Shown here: positions 1 through 10,500 of the stretch, piece by piece | How positions within the stretch are numbered: position 1 is the first letter of the stretch | Layout: each line of letters begins with the position of its first letter | Source of the DNA: Petralouisia muris | GTDB taxonomy: Bacteria > Bacillota > Clostridia > Lachnospirales > Lachnospiraceae | Assembly (NCBI RefSeq): GCF_004793545.1 | Contig: NZ_SRYA01000039.1 | Span: 1-44,957, forward strand | Direction: 5' to 3' | DNA length: 44,957 nt | Notes under the pieces: model-generated | Database searches by the model: none | What the model was told of the DNA's origin: nothing | The model's input: the letters and a program-made list of their open reading frames with translations, nothing else | Translations under genes and position numbers: made by a program

Positions 1-165
1 CGGGAGGAGCGGCTTGCGGAAATTGAAGGCGCTTTACGCAAGAAATGCAAGGAAACGCCTTATGCAGAAAATATGCTGGAGATCAATGGCGCAGGTGAGA
101 ACATTCCGGCCGGAATGCTGGCGGAAATGGGAGACGTCAGCAGACAGGCACAGATAGCGGCATAG
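1..165 (+). pseudogene. IS110-family transposase, C-terminal-domain fragment
   Basis: The frame is open from the first base and encodes about 54 residues ending at TAG (163-165). The stretch PYAENMLEINGAGENIPAGM followed by LAEMGDVSR resembles the helix-hairpin-helix region of the transposase_20 domain of IS110/IS116/IS902 transposases (family pattern I-x-G-h/v-G-x-x-x-A-x-x-h-A-E-h-G-D). After GDVSR the family pattern (usually F-x-x-x-x-x-h-x-x-h-A-G) is lost and the frame soon stops, so the gene is truncated near base 144, probably by a deletion or insertion. The 5' part lies outside the window. Family assignment is by motif recognition only. Confidence 0.6.
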
Positions 166-474
166 GAAACCAAAATAAGAAACATAATCCAGAACTCTGT
201 CGAGACGCTGGCGTCAGGTGTTGGGGATTGGACAGGGCTCTGGAACAGAAACCCGTAAACGATGGGGTCTGAAATGAACCGCATCAGCAAAAAGACCGAC
301 AGGAATCTGCAGTGGCATAGCGTCCACTGGTAAAATCAGCGCCATGGCAGGTAAAAGCAGGTCGGCAACAATCAAACATAAAAAAGGAAGTTGGGACACG
401 ATCCCTTTAGACGCGGAAGGTTCATCATCATAGTTGAACAGAGGGAAAATAGCCTTCACAAAGCAAACAAAAGG
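145..474 (-). pseudogene. Frameshifted membrane-protein remnant
   Basis: On the minus strand one frame reads hydrophobic segments (IVSQLPFLCLIVADLLLPAM) down to about base 280. The continuation of the hydrophobic pattern (FISDPIVYGFLFQ, then FWIMFLILVSYAAICACLL) is in another frame, so a frameshift lies near 270-290. A GTG at 457-459 could start the first piece, but the frame is open a little further upstream without a clear ribosome site. The downstream end runs into the IS110 fragment. I do not recognise the family; it looks like a piece of a multi-span permease or protease. It may be chance hydrophobicity, although the length and clean TM pattern argue for a decayed gene. Confidence 0.35.
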
Positions 475-603
475 GATGCTTTAACAACTATACCCATTTA
501 TCAGCTATTCGGAACATGATACTGCGATATCCATCACTTCCTGCTCTGTTTTTGAGGTAAGCAGAATCGTCAAAGCTAGAAAAATCAATAGATTTAGGCT
601 TGA

Positions 604-750
604 CAGAATAGGAAGGAAATCCTTGCCGGGCAGGCCTATCGGGAATACACGGGGCTGATTGAAGAATTGAACGAAATGAAACAGGAATACGTGGAATTAA
701 TTAAGGAAATGACAGAAATGAAAGAAAAGATGAAACGCAAATGTAAGTGA
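604..750 (+). pseudogene. Coiled-coil protein C-terminal remnant
   Basis: An open frame with no start codon follows a TGA at 601-603 and ends at TGA 748-750. It encodes a highly charged Glu/Lys/Met-rich helix (EELNEMKQEYVELIKEMTEM) of coiled-coil character. The amino acid composition suggests a real coding remnant and not random sequence, but the family is not recognised. It sits between the broken membrane protein and the broken integrase, in keeping with a decayed mobile region. Confidence 0.3.
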
Positions 751-919
751 ATATAAGCAATGCAGATTATTTGTAGACTGTGAATAAATATGGGGCAGTA
801 TGCAGCAATGTCACTGAACCAAACATTTTGATGGACACATTATATTATTGAAGAAACAGAAACTAAAAACGCATCACGCATTCATATGAAAGTATAGAAC
901 TTTGAGGAAATATAAATTC

Positions 920-952
920 ACATGCGGCAGGAAAAAGAATCCTGCTGCATGT
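920..952 (+). other. Hairpin upstream of the integrase remnant
   Basis: ACATGCGGCAGGA (920-932) and TCCTGCTGCATGT (940-952) form a 13-bp stem with one G-U pair and a 7-nt A-rich loop. No T-run follows on the plus strand, so it is not a convincing plus-strand terminator. It may be an inverted-repeat binding site or the remains of an element end just before the integrase gene. Confidence 0.4.
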
Positions 953-1006
953 TCCATATAAAATAGAAAAAATGAACAACAGAGGTGACGAAACATAGAA
1001 GACAGT

Positions 1007-2266
1007 ATGAAAAAAGAAACCCTGCAATATGGCCAGAGCACGGAAATCTTGCAGTTTATCATAAAAAGTGGTATGCTTGACTTACACGATGTACAGGATA
1101 GCATGGAAGCTATGAAGAGAGATGAATTATTAAAGAAGCATCAATACAAAATCTGGCAGGGCAAGGATGGAAAATGGTATACATATCTGCCGGATGATAA
1201 GAAAGGGAGAGTGAAGAAGAAAAAAGTTCAAAGAAAGAGATTGAGAATGTAGTTATGGAATACTACAAAAATCTAAAAACGGAACCTATCATATTTAAGG
1301 AAAGATATAATGTATGGATTCAAAGACAATTGGATTGTGGTGTTTCAAATAATACGATGAATAGATATAATTGTGATTATGTTAGATTTTTTGAAAATAG
1401 CACAATTGAATTTATGGACATTTCTAAAATCGATGATGAAATCTTACATTGTTTCCTGAATTAATAGGATTAAGCAAAAAGAATTGTCCTATCGGGCAGT
1501 GAAATCCATGTTTGGGATATTGAATGGAATTTTTCAAAAGGCACAGAAAGACAAAATAATCCATGTAAATCCGTGTGAAAGTATAGATTTCCCGGTATTA
1601 AAGGAGCATTGTAAAGTTCAGATAGGAAAAACAGCAGAGGAAAGAGTTGTATCGGATGAACAAATGAAGTTATTGTACGATATTATCACACAGGATCATA
1701 TGAATAAACCAAACTATATTCCGCCGTATGCAATAGAATTAGTCTCATAAGCTGGAATGAGAGCTGGCGAATTGGCAGGTTTGATTTGGGAAAACGTTAA
1801 TTTCAAAGAAAAATACATTTTGGTCGCTAGATCTGAAAAGTATGACAGGGAAAAGAAAGAGTATTTTATAGATACAACCAAAAACGCAAAACCGCGGTTT
1901 ATTCTATTGGGCAAGGAAATAGAAATATTGCTAAAGCAGATTAAAAAGGTTGAGACAGGTTATGGATATTTATGTGAGTACGTTTTTGCAAATGGAAATG
2001 GACGGATTCATGCAAGAGTGATATACGATTGTATGAGGAATAAATGCATTCAGGCAGGAATCCAGGCGAAAAGCATACATGCGTTAAGACGTACAATTAA
2101 TTCAAAGATGCGTTGTGAAGGAGTTTCTTCTATTGTTGCATCTTCTATCCTTGGACATACAGAAAAGGTTAATAATTCGAATTATGCCTATGATGTGTCT
2201 GACAAGCAGTATAAAATTAATGTAATTTCAAACATCAACAGGGAGATTACGCAGGCGGTGAAATAG
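1007..2266 (+). pseudogene. Tyrosine site-specific integrase, broken
   Basis: Four collinear pieces make one tyrosine recombinase of about 415 residues. Piece 1 (1007-1252, start MKKETLQYGQSTEI) carries an AP2-like N-terminal segment (KIWQGKDGKWYTYLPDD). Piece 2 (1255-1464) continues in a new frame with the core-binding domain. After a second frameshift near 1460, piece 3 (to 1750) runs to an in-frame TAA at 1748-1750, and piece 4 (1757-2266) is the catalytic domain in the same frame as piece 3. Catalytic residues are still readable: Arg in GMRAGEL, H-x-x-R as HALRR, G-H in SILGHT, and Tyr in NSNYAYDVS. Two frameshifts and one stop make it very unlikely to be functional. It ends 73 bp from the 3' end of tRNA-Leu, the usual position of an integrase in a tRNA-borne island. 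Confidence 0.85.
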
Positions 2267-2338
2267 AGTTCTCAAAAAATCAGAACACAAAAAATGCCAA
2301 ACCTCTTATTTTCCAAGGAGTTCAGCATCTAAAAGAAC

Positions 2339-2421
2339 TGCCGGCAGCGGGACTTGAACCCGCACGTGGTTGCCCACAACAGATTTTGAGTCTGCCTCGT
2401 CTGCCATTCCGACACGCCGAC
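2339..2421 (-). tRNA. tRNA-Leu (anticodon CAA)
   Basis: The minus strand folds as a class II tRNA of 83 nt. The acceptor stem GTCGGCG (5', at 2421) pairs with TGCCGGC (2346-2340), followed by discriminator A. The anticodon stem GCAGA/TCTGT closes a loop CTCAAAA giving anticodon CAA. The variable arm is long (TGTTGTGGGCAACCACG region) as expected for tRNA-Leu, and the T arm contains GGGTTCAAGTCCC. CCA is not encoded. Its 3' end faces the broken integrase. Confidence 0.95.
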
Positions 2422-2445
2422 ATATTGTTCATCCGAACAAAATAT

Positions 2446-2474
2446 ATATTACCATAGATAGGAAAAAAAAGCAA
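2446..2474 (-). promoter_or_regulatory. Promoter of tRNA-Leu
   Basis: Read on the minus strand: -35 TTGCTT (2474-2469), 17-bp spacer, -10 TAATAT (2451-2446). It lies about 25 bp upstream of the mature 5' end of the tRNA, a good fit to sigma-A. Confidence 0.6.
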
Positions 2475-2497
2475 GTACTTTTTTAAATGTTTCTGCA

Positions 2498-2526
2498 TTG
2501 AATGAAATTGAGGAACGTGGTAGAAT
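2498..2526 (+). promoter_or_regulatory. Promoter of the aminopeptidase gene
   Basis: TTGAAT (2498-2503), 17-bp spacer, TAGAAT (2521-2526). It lies 40 bp upstream of the GTG start and diverges from the tRNA promoter. Confidence 0.6.
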
Positions 2527-2565
2527 AAGAGCGGTAAAAAATTTTCAGAAAAAAGGAGAATACAG

Positions 2566-4356
2566 GTGACAGCAGAGAGAATTGAAGCGCTCAGAGCAGA
2601 GATGCGAAAGAGAAAAATTGACATGTATATTGTGCCTACCTCTGATTTTCATGAATCAGAATACGTGGGAGATTATTTTAAAGCCAGGAAATATATCACA
2701 GGATTTACCGGTTCAGCAGGAACTGCCGTGATTACGGAAACGGAAGCAGGACTGTGGGCGGACGGCAGATATTTTATTCAGGCAGAACGCCAGCTGGCAG
2801 GAAGTCCGGTAATCCTGTATCGGATGGGAGAAGAAGGCGTTCCCACCGTGAAAGAATATGTAGAGAAGAATCTTCCTGAGAAGGGCTGCCTTGGCTTTGA
2901 TGGCCGTGTGATAAATGCCAAAGACGGGGAAGATTATGAAAAAGCTGCATCAGATAAACAGGGAAGTGTTTATGTGTCAGAGGATCTGGTGGGCATTATC
3001 TGGAAAGAACGGCCGCAGCTTCCTAAGAATCCGGTGTTCGTGCTGGAGGAAATTTATGCGGGGGAAAGAACGGCAGATAAGCTGAAGAGACTGAGGGAAA
3101 AAATGACGGAAAAAAAAGCCAGCATCCATATCCTTACCTCCTTGTATGATATTGCGTGGCTCTTTAACATTCGCGGCGGCGATATCGATCATGTGCCGGT
3201 AGTGCTGTCTTTTGCAGCGGTGACGGAGAAAGAAAGCTATTGGTTCATTCATGAGGAGACGTTGGATGAAAAACTGCGCAGCTATTGCAGGGATAATCAG
3301 ATTATCCTCAAGCCTTATGAAGAAATTTATGCTTATGCAGAGCAAATTCCGGAGACTGAAACAGTTTTGCTGGATAAGAATATTGTAAATTACCGTATTT
3401 TTCATAATCTGAAATCCGGGGTAAAGGTGGTGCAGGAGCCTAACCCAACAGAATTGATGAAAGCAATTAAAAATGAGACTGAGCTTTCGAATATTCGGAA
3501 TGCACATGTAAAAGACGGAGTTGCTTTTACCAAATTCATGTATTGGTTAAAGACGAATATTGGAAAGCAGAAAATTACAGAGATTTCTGCTTCAGATTAT
3601 CTGGAAGAGAGAAGAAAAGAACAGGAATTGTTTGTGGATTTGAGTTTTGATACCATCAGTGCATATGGAGCAAATGCAGCTATGATGCATTATACGGCAA
3701 CGCCAAAGACGGATGCGGAACTGAAACCAGAAGGATTCTTGCTGGTGGATTCCGGCGGGCATTATCTGGATGGAAGTACGGATATTACCAGAACCATGGC
3801 CCTTGGAGCTTTAACGGAAGAAGAGAAATTCCACTTTACCACCGTATGCCGTTCCAATCTGAATCTTGCTTCGGCGAAATTCCTATACGGCTGCCGGGGG
3901 CTGAATCTTGATATTTTGTCCAGAGGTCCGCTATGGAATCTGGGCCTGGATTACAAATGCGGGACAGGCCATGGAATCGGATATCTTTTGAATGTCCATG
4001 AGGGTCCGAATGGGTTCCGTTGGAAAATCGTACCAGAGCGGGGGGACAGCTGCGTGCTGGAGGAAGGCATGGTTACCACCGATGAGCCGGGGGTTTATCT
4101 GGAAGGAAAGTATGGCATCCGGACAGAAAATGAGTTGATCTGCAAGAAAGCAGAGAAGAATGAATACGGACAGTTTATGGAATTTGAAACCGTTACTTAT
4201 GCACCCATTGATCTGGATGCAATTCTTCCGGAGGAAATGACGGCTTCTGAGAGAAATTTACTGAATCATTACCATGAAATGGTGTATGAAAAGATTTCTC
4301 CGTTTCTGACAGAAGAAGAACGGGAATGGCTGAAGGTTTATACCAGAGCTATATGA
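2566..4356 (+). CDS. Xaa-Pro aminopeptidase (M24B family)
   Basis: A 596-residue protein of the long aminopeptidase P type, which releases the N-terminal residue from peptides with proline in position 2; probably cytoplasmic (no signal peptide). The GTG start at 2566 is chosen because AAAGGAG sits 8 bases upstream and the N-terminus ERIEALRAEMRKRKIDMYIV matches the family. Two creatinase N-like domains cover about residues 1-300 and the pita-bread catalytic domain follows. All five metal ligands expected from human XPNPEP1 are visible: D395 and D406 (in DSGGHYLDGSTD), H469 (GTGHGIGY), E507 (TDEPGVY) and E521 (RTENE). It appears monocistronic with its own promoter. Confidence 0.93.
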   Translation: MTAERIEALRAEMRKRKIDMYIVPTSDFHESEYVGDYFKARKYITGFTGSAGTAVITETEAGLWADGRYFIQAERQLAGSPVILYRMGEEGVPTVKEYVEKNLPEKGCLGFDGRVINAKDGEDYEKAASDKQGSVYVSEDLVGIIWKERPQLPKNPVFVLEEIYAGERTADKLKRLREKMTEKKASIHILTSLYDIAWLFNIRGGDIDHVPVVLSFAAVTEKESYWFIHEETLDEKLRSYCRDNQIILKPYEEIYAYAEQIPETETVLLDKNIVNYRIFHNLKSGVKVVQEPNPTELMKAIKNETELSNIRNAHVKDGVAFTKFMYWLKTNIGKQKITEISASDYLEERRKEQELFVDLSFDTISAYGANAAMMHYTATPKTDAELKPEGFLLVDSGGHYLDGSTDITRTMALGALTEEEKFHFTTVCRSNLNLASAKFLYGCRGLNLDILSRGPLWNLGLDYKCGTGHGIGYLLNVHEGPNGFRWKIVPERGDSCVLEEGMVTTDEPGVYLEGKYGIRTENELICKKAEKNEYGQFMEFETVTYAPIDLDAILPEEMTASERNLLNHYHEMVYEKISPFLTEEEREWLKVYTRAI

Positions 4357-4819
4357 TAGGTATTATTTCAGCGGTGTAATAGCAGCGTTTCTACTTATCT
4401 GAATTTCGTTGGCATTTAACCGCCGGAGTAATAGAATTGCTGCTGCGCTGAGTGTTTTTAAACACACGTTATAATTCAGGCAGCAGCAATTTATATTTTG
4501 GAAGACCGTCGAAACAATCACCGCATTTGTTCTATTATGTTTTCCGATACAAGGGAGTAAAATGTAATCGTGTACTTAAAATGATTTGCAATTGGCAGTT
4601 CTCAGGCAAGAATCCGTTTTATCATATCAGCTAATTTATTCAATGCAAACACCTCTGATAATATTATATAAAACTACATCACACTTCCCCAAAAAGCGTA
4701 AAGAATTATATTTTTTGCTATTTCGTGAATTAATAACTTTTAAATCTGAGGCATTTGGTGTAAAATAGAAATGATTATGGGTAAAAGCGGAAATATTTTT
4801 TAATAGAAGGAATCAGTGT
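4357..4819 (+). other. Intergenic region before polA
   Basis: 463 bases without a convincing gene. Two 60-codon frames (4452-4634, 4586-4768) lack ribosome sites and resemble no protein. The region is AT-rich. A possible polA -10 TAAAAT is at 4761-4766 with only a weak TTTTAA -35 17 bases upstream. A small self-complementary TGTTTTTAAACA lies near 4453-4464. No terminator with a T-run was seen behind the aminopeptidase gene. Confidence 0.5.
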
Positions 4820-7540
4820 ATGAGTAAGAAAATAGTTTTGATTGACGGACACAGTATTCTCAACCGGGCATTTTTCGGGATACCGGATTTGACCAATGGA
4901 GAAGGGCTCCATACCAATGCTGTGTATGGGTTTTTGAATATTTTGTTTCGGATACTGGAAGAGGAAAAACCGGATTATTTGACGGTGGCCTTTGATGTGC
5001 ACGCCCCCACATTCCGGCATAAAATGTATGAGGCCTATAAAGGCACGAGAAAACCCATGGCAGAGGAATTACGGCAGCAGGTTCCGGTGATAAAGGAAGT
5101 GCTGCAGGCCATGGGCGTTGTGATTGTGGAGCAGGAGGGTTATGAGGCAGACGATATTTTAGGAACCCTTGCAGTGCAATGTGAGGAAGAAGGGCTTCAG
5201 GTATCCCTGGTGTCCGGAGACCGGGATTTACTGCAGCTTGCCAGTGAGCGTATCAAGATCCGCATTCCCAAAACAAAACGCACCGGAACGGAAATTGAAG
5301 ATTATTATGCAGCGGATGTGAAAGAAAAATATCAGGTGACCCCGAAAGAATTTATCGATGTAAAGGCATTGATGGGGGACACTGCGGACAATATTCCGGG
5401 GGTGCCAGGCATAGGAGAAAAGACGGCTACGGCATTGATTGTTTCCTATGGAAGTATTGAAAACGCCTATGCGCATGTGGATGAGATTAAGCCTCCAAGG
5501 GCTCAGAACAATCTGCGGGAGCATTACGAACAGGCGCAGATGAGCAAAACTCTGGCAACCATTGAAGTGAATGCGCCCATCGAATATCACCTGGAGGAGG
5601 CCGCGCTTGGGGATTTGTTTACGCCGGAGGCTTATGTATGGCTGAAGAAGCTGGAATTTAAGAACATGCTGAGCCGTTTTCAGGTGGAAACTCCGGCTGT
5701 TTCCATGGAACAGTATTTTATAGAAGTAACAGAGTTGTCAGAGGCGAAGCAGGTCTTCCAGGAGGCGGGAGAGGCGGAACGGATTGGATTTTCCCTTTTG
5801 GCGGACGCAGAGGGCGCAGAGCCGGAAGGTCAGATGACATTGGATAGTTTTCTTCAGAATGACAGAGAAGCGGCAGAGAAAAAAGCCGAAGGAATTCTTG
5901 GAATTTCCCTTGCATTTGGAAAGGAGAAAATATTTTATCTGCGGGCGGGAGAACATATGGCAGGCAAATGGCTTGTGGAACAGCTTCTCGCACTGCTGCA
6001 GAAGGTAAAGTCGGCAGCTACCTTTGATTTGAAATCCCAGCTGTCCTGGCTTTCCATTCCGAGGGAACTTAGAAATAAAATTTCAGATGTTTTAATCAGC
6101 GCCTATCTGATAAATCCTCTGAAAAGTGACTATACCTATGATGATATAGCCAAAGAGTATCTGGATTTGATGATTCCGTCACGGATAGATTTGCTGGGAA
6201 AGCTGCCGCTTTTTCAGGCGTCCCTGGAAAAAAGGAAAGAGTTGTTTCAGTATGGGGCTTTTCTGGCGGCAGTGCCCTTTCAGGCGTCAGAGAAGCTGGA
6301 ACAGAAGCTGAAGGATACAGGAATGCAGCAGCTTTTTTGGGAAATAGAAATGCCTCTGACCTATACCCTGTATGAGATGGAGCAAGAAGGCGTTCAGGTA
6401 AACGGGGAAGCATTGAAATCCTACGGCGAGAATCTTTCTGAAAAAATTATAGAGCTGGAGCGGGAAATTTATCAGGAGGCAGGCGAGGAATTTAATATCA
6501 ATTCTCCGAAACAGCTTGGGGTGATCCTCTTTGATAAATTGAAAATGCCCTATGGCAAGAAAACAAAAACAGGATATTCCACTGCGGCAGATGTATTGGA
6601 GAAGCTGGCGGGAGATTACCCTCTGGTGTCAAAGATTTTAGAGTACCGCCAGCTCACAAAGCTGAAATCCACCTATGCAGAGGGCCTTGCCAATTATATT
6701 GAAGAGGATGGGAGGATACGTTCCACCTTTCATCAGACTATTACAGCTACCGGAAGGCTCAGCAGTGCAGAACCGAATCTGCAGAATATTCCCATTCGGA
6801 TGGAACTGGGACGGCAGATCCGGAAGGTATTTATTCCCAGAGAGGGGTGCGTGCTGATAGATGCAGATTATTCCCAGATTGAGCTGCGGGTGCTTGCCCA
6901 TATGTCAGGCGATGAGAACCTGATCGGCGCTTACCGCAAAGCTCAGGATATTCACAGAATTACAGCATCCCAGGTATTTCATGTTCCCTTTGAAGAAGTG
7001 ACCTCCCTGCAGCGGAGGAACGCCAAGGCTGTAAATTTCGGAATTGTATATGGAATCAGTTCTTTTGGGTTAAGCCAGGATCTGAGCATTACCAAAAAGG
7101 AAGCAGCCGGGTATATTGAGTCGTATTTTGAGACGTATCCGGGAGTGAAGCGCTTTTTGGATCAGCTGGTGAAGGATGCGAAGGAAAAGGGATACGTTTC
7201 CACCATATTTGGCAGGAGAAGGCCGGTGCCGGAACTGTCCTCAGGCAATTTTATGCAGAGGTCCTTCGGAGAGCGGGTGGCAATGAATGCGCCTATTCAG
7301 GGAACAGCCGCGGATATTATCAAGATAGCAATGATCCGGGTCAATGAGTCTCTTAAGGATAAGGGATTGCGTTCCCGGCTGATTCTGCAGGTCCATGATG
7401 AATTGCTGATTGAAGCATGGGAAGAGGAAATGGAACAGGTGGAAGAAATTTTAAAGCAGGAAATGGAAAACGCCGCCGTCCTTTCCGTCCAGTTGGAAAT
7501 CGATATGAAACATGGAAAAGACTGGTATGAAGCACATTAA
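4820..7540 (+). CDS. polA: DNA polymerase I
   Basis: A 906-residue family A polymerase for Okazaki fragment processing and repair. The N-terminal 5'-3' exonuclease domain (about 1-290) contains the Asp-rich motifs (LIDGHS, AFDVH, YEADDILGT, SGDRDLLQL, MGDTADNIPGVPGIG). The middle domain (about 300-480) has the size of the 3'-5' proofreading domain, but the residues matching E. coli D355/E357, D424 and D501 are not present (IGFSLLADAEG, FDLKSQLSW), so proofreading is predicted to be lost, as in Bacillus Pol I. The polymerase domain has motif A DADYSQIELR (D683), motif B RRNAKAVNFGIVYG (K736, F740) and motif C VHDELLIEA (D860). The ATG at 4820 follows AAGGAA. coaE follows after 25 bp, suggesting co-transcription. 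Confidence 0.97.
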   Translation: MSKKIVLIDGHSILNRAFFGIPDLTNGEGLHTNAVYGFLNILFRILEEEKPDYLTVAFDVHAPTFRHKMYEAYKGTRKPMAEELRQQVPVIKEVLQAMGVVIVEQEGYEADDILGTLAVQCEEEGLQVSLVSGDRDLLQLASERIKIRIPKTKRTGTEIEDYYAADVKEKYQVTPKEFIDVKALMGDTADNIPGVPGIGEKTATALIVSYGSIENAYAHVDEIKPPRAQNNLREHYEQAQMSKTLATIEVNAPIEYHLEEAALGDLFTPEAYVWLKKLEFKNMLSRFQVETPAVSMEQYFIEVTELSEAKQVFQEAGEAERIGFSLLADAEGAEPEGQMTLDSFLQNDREAAEKKAEGILGISLAFGKEKIFYLRAGEHMAGKWLVEQLLALLQKVKSAATFDLKSQLSWLSIPRELRNKISDVLISAYLINPLKSDYTYDDIAKEYLDLMIPSRIDLLGKLPLFQASLEKRKELFQYGAFLAAVPFQASEKLEQKLKDTGMQQLFWEIEMPLTYTLYEMEQEGVQVNGEALKSYGENLSEKIIELEREIYQEAGEEFNINSPKQLGVILFDKLKMPYGKKTKTGYSTAADVLEKLAGDYPLVSKILEYRQLTKLKSTYAEGLANYIEEDGRIRSTFHQTITATGRLSSAEPNLQNIPIRMELGRQIRKVFIPREGCVLIDADYSQIELRVLAHMSGDENLIGAYRKAQDIHRITASQVFHVPFEEVTSLQRRNAKAVNFGIVYGISSFGLSQDLSITKKEAAGYIESYFETYPGVKRFLDQLVKDAKEKGYVSTIFGRRRPVPELSSGNFMQRSFGERVAMNAPIQGTAADIIKIAMIRVNESLKDKGLRSRLILQVHDELLIEAWEEEMEQVEEILKQEMENAAVLSVQLEIDMKHGKDWYEAH

Positions 7541-7565
7541 AAAATAGATAAAGGAGTTTTGACAT

Positions 7566-10500
7566 ATGCAGGTAATAGGAATTACTGGTGGAGTTGGAGC
7601 AGGAAAATCTGCCATTCTGGAGTATTTGGAGCAAAATTACAGAGTGAAAAATCTCATCGCAGACAAAATAGCCAAAAGGCTGATGGAACCGGGAAGCGAG
7701 TGTTACCGGAAATTGCTGAAATTCCTTCCGGTAGAGGTATATAATGACGATGAGACTATTAACCGGGGAGCCTTGTCAGCGGCAATTTTCAGTTCCGATG
7801 AACTGCGCAGCCGGGTTAATGAGGTAATGCACCCTGCTGTAAAAGAATACATTATCGGGCAGATTGCAGAGCAGGAGCGTATGGGAATCCTGGATTATGT
7901 AATTATAGAAGCTGCTCTTTTGATTGAAGAAAATTACGAGGAAATCTGCGATGAATTGTGGTATGTGCGGACTTCCGAAGAAATCAGGAAAAAGAGGATT
8001 ATGCGTTCCAGAGGGTATTCCGAGGAGCAGGTGGAGAGTATGTTTAAGAGCCAGCTTTCTGACAGTGAGTACCGAAAGCACTGCCAGGTGGTGATTGAGA
8101 ATGACGGAACCAGGGAAGAGACATTCTATCAGGTTGCCCAGGCAATTAAGCAGAAGGGGGAATTAAATAAGATGGAACAGCAGTTAAATGGGGTTCCGCT
8201 GGTCTTCGGGCTGGATATTGGCACCAGAAATGTAGTAGGCACGGTTGGATATAAAGACGAAGATGATTTCTATGTGATTGCCCAATATATGAAGGAACAT
8301 GAGACGCGTTCCATGCTGGACGGACAGATTCATGATATTGGACGAGTGGGACGGACAATTAATACGGTGAAACAAGCACTGGAGGAGCAGAGCCATTTTT
8401 CTTTAAGTGAAGTGTGTATTGCAGCGGCAGGACGTGTGTTGAAAACAGTCACAACTACAGTGGAATACAGCTTTGAGGAAGAAGTGGTAGTGACTGGGGA
8501 AGATGTGCATACCCTGGATTTGCTGGGAATTGAGAAAGCACAGCAGATTTTAAATGAAAACAACGATACGAATTTCAAATTTTACTGCGTGGGATATTCC
8601 GTGGTGAAATATTACCTGAACGGAGATATTTTTTCCAACCTGGAGGGACATAAAGCAGAGGTGGTCAGTGCGGATATTATCGTGACCTTCCTGCCGGAAG
8701 ACGTGGTGGACGGCCTGTATTCTGCCGTGGGGCTTGCAGGCCTGAAAGTGGCAAGCCTTACCCTGGAGCCGATTGCAGCCATCAATGTGGCAATTCCAGA
8801 AACCTTCCGTATGCTGAATATTGCATTGGTGGACGTAGGCGCAGGCACCAGCGATATTTCTGTAACAAGAGACGGCAGCATTATAGCCTATGGCATGATC
8901 CCCTGCGCAGGAGATGAGATTACAGAACTTTTGGTGCAGCATTATCTGGTGGATTTCAAGACGGCAGAGCATATTAAGTTAAGCTCCACCACGGAAAAAG
9001 AAATTGAATATCAGGATATTATGATGATTAAGCATACCATAACGGCAGAGGAAGTATGGGATTTGATTCAGCCGCTGGTATTCCGCCTGACAGAAGATAT
9101 CGCAGCGAAAATTAAGGAATTAAACGGCGGGGAAACCGTAAGCGCTACCTTTGTGGTAGGAGGCGGCGGCAAGGTGCATGGATTCGTGGAGCACCTGGCT
9201 TCTGAGCTGGAGCTTCCGCTGGAGCGTGTGGCGTTAAGAGGGGAAGAAGTACTGCAGGAAATCCATTTTGAGCAGGAAGAAATTAAGAAAGATCCTCTGT
9301 TGGTAACGCCCATTGGCATTTGCATCAGCTATTATGATCAAAAGAATAATTTTGTCTTTGTGCGGTTTAACGGCGAGAGAATTAAATTATATGATAACAA
9401 CAAACTGACCATAGTAGACGCAGCGCTGCGGGCAGGATTCCCCAATGATCAGCTTTTCCCCAGAAGAGGAAAGGAAATCAATTTCTATGTAAATGGAAAG
9501 AAACGGATTGTCCGGGGAGAGCCTGGGGAATCTGCCGTGGTTCGGGTGAATGGCAGGATAACCAGCATCAACGCCACGTTAGAACCTAACAGTGATATTG
9601 TAATTGAGCCTTCCACTGTGGGAGAAGCAGCCGTGTGTCGGTTAGAAGAGCTGGAAGAATACGGCAGAGTTGTCATTACCTTCGAAGTAAACGGCAGAAT
9701 GATTACTTGTCCGAAATTTGCGGAGGTAAACGGCAGCCTGGAGCCGCCCTATTACGAAATTCAGGAAAATGACTGGGTAGAAATGCGCGGATTTTATACC
9801 GTTGCCCAAATCATGGAGTTTATGGATGTGGAAATTGATTTGGACGGCGAAATCCTTGTAAATAACAAGCCGGCAGATCTGGATACCCAGGTGTATGAGA
9901 ATTTCTCAGTAGAATGGGAAGTGATTACCTATCGGACGCCTTTGGCAGAGATTGAGAATGTGTACGGCAGACCCTTAGAGGAGTCAGAGATGACAGCAGA
10001 TGAGTTGGCAGAAGAGCTCAAGGCAGAGGAGACAGAGATACCAGAAGAGCCGAAAGCTGTAGCAGAACCAGAAGTTTTAGAGAAAGCCCAAGCTCCAACA
10101 GGGAAAGTTATGACTAAACAGGCAGAAACGCCAATAGAACGGAATATTATGGAAGAAGGGGCAGGAACTTCAAAAGAACGGAAGATTATGGGAGAACAGC
10201 CAGAGGTTCCAAAAGAACAGAAAGTTATGGAAGAACAGCCAGAGAAAACAGAGGAAATGAAAGTTTCCCAAAAACAGCCGGAGAATCTGGAAGAAGAATC
10301 TGAAAAAGAGACAGAAAGTACCAAAGAAGTGTTGCTCAAAGAGCCGGAAGCATCCAGAGAGGTACGGATAAGAGAAACAGAGACTTCCCGGGAAGTGGTG
10401 GTACGAGAACCGGAAGAAACCAGCGAAGCCACAGAAAAAGAACCGGATTCTTCTCAAACGCTTAAGAAACAGGAAGAGGAAGAGTTGACCCAGGAAGAGT

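Noticed and set aside
2977-3507. Minus-strand frame of 176 residues opposite the aminopeptidase
   Set aside because: Shadow of a well-supported enzyme gene; no start signals.
4452-4768. Two 60-codon frames before polA
   Set aside because: No ribosome sites, no protein-like composition.
9929-10457. Minus-strand frames of 167 and 95 residues opposite the acidic linker of the FtsA-like protein
   Set aside because: Low-complexity Ser/Phe-rich shadows of a repetitive Glu-rich coding region.
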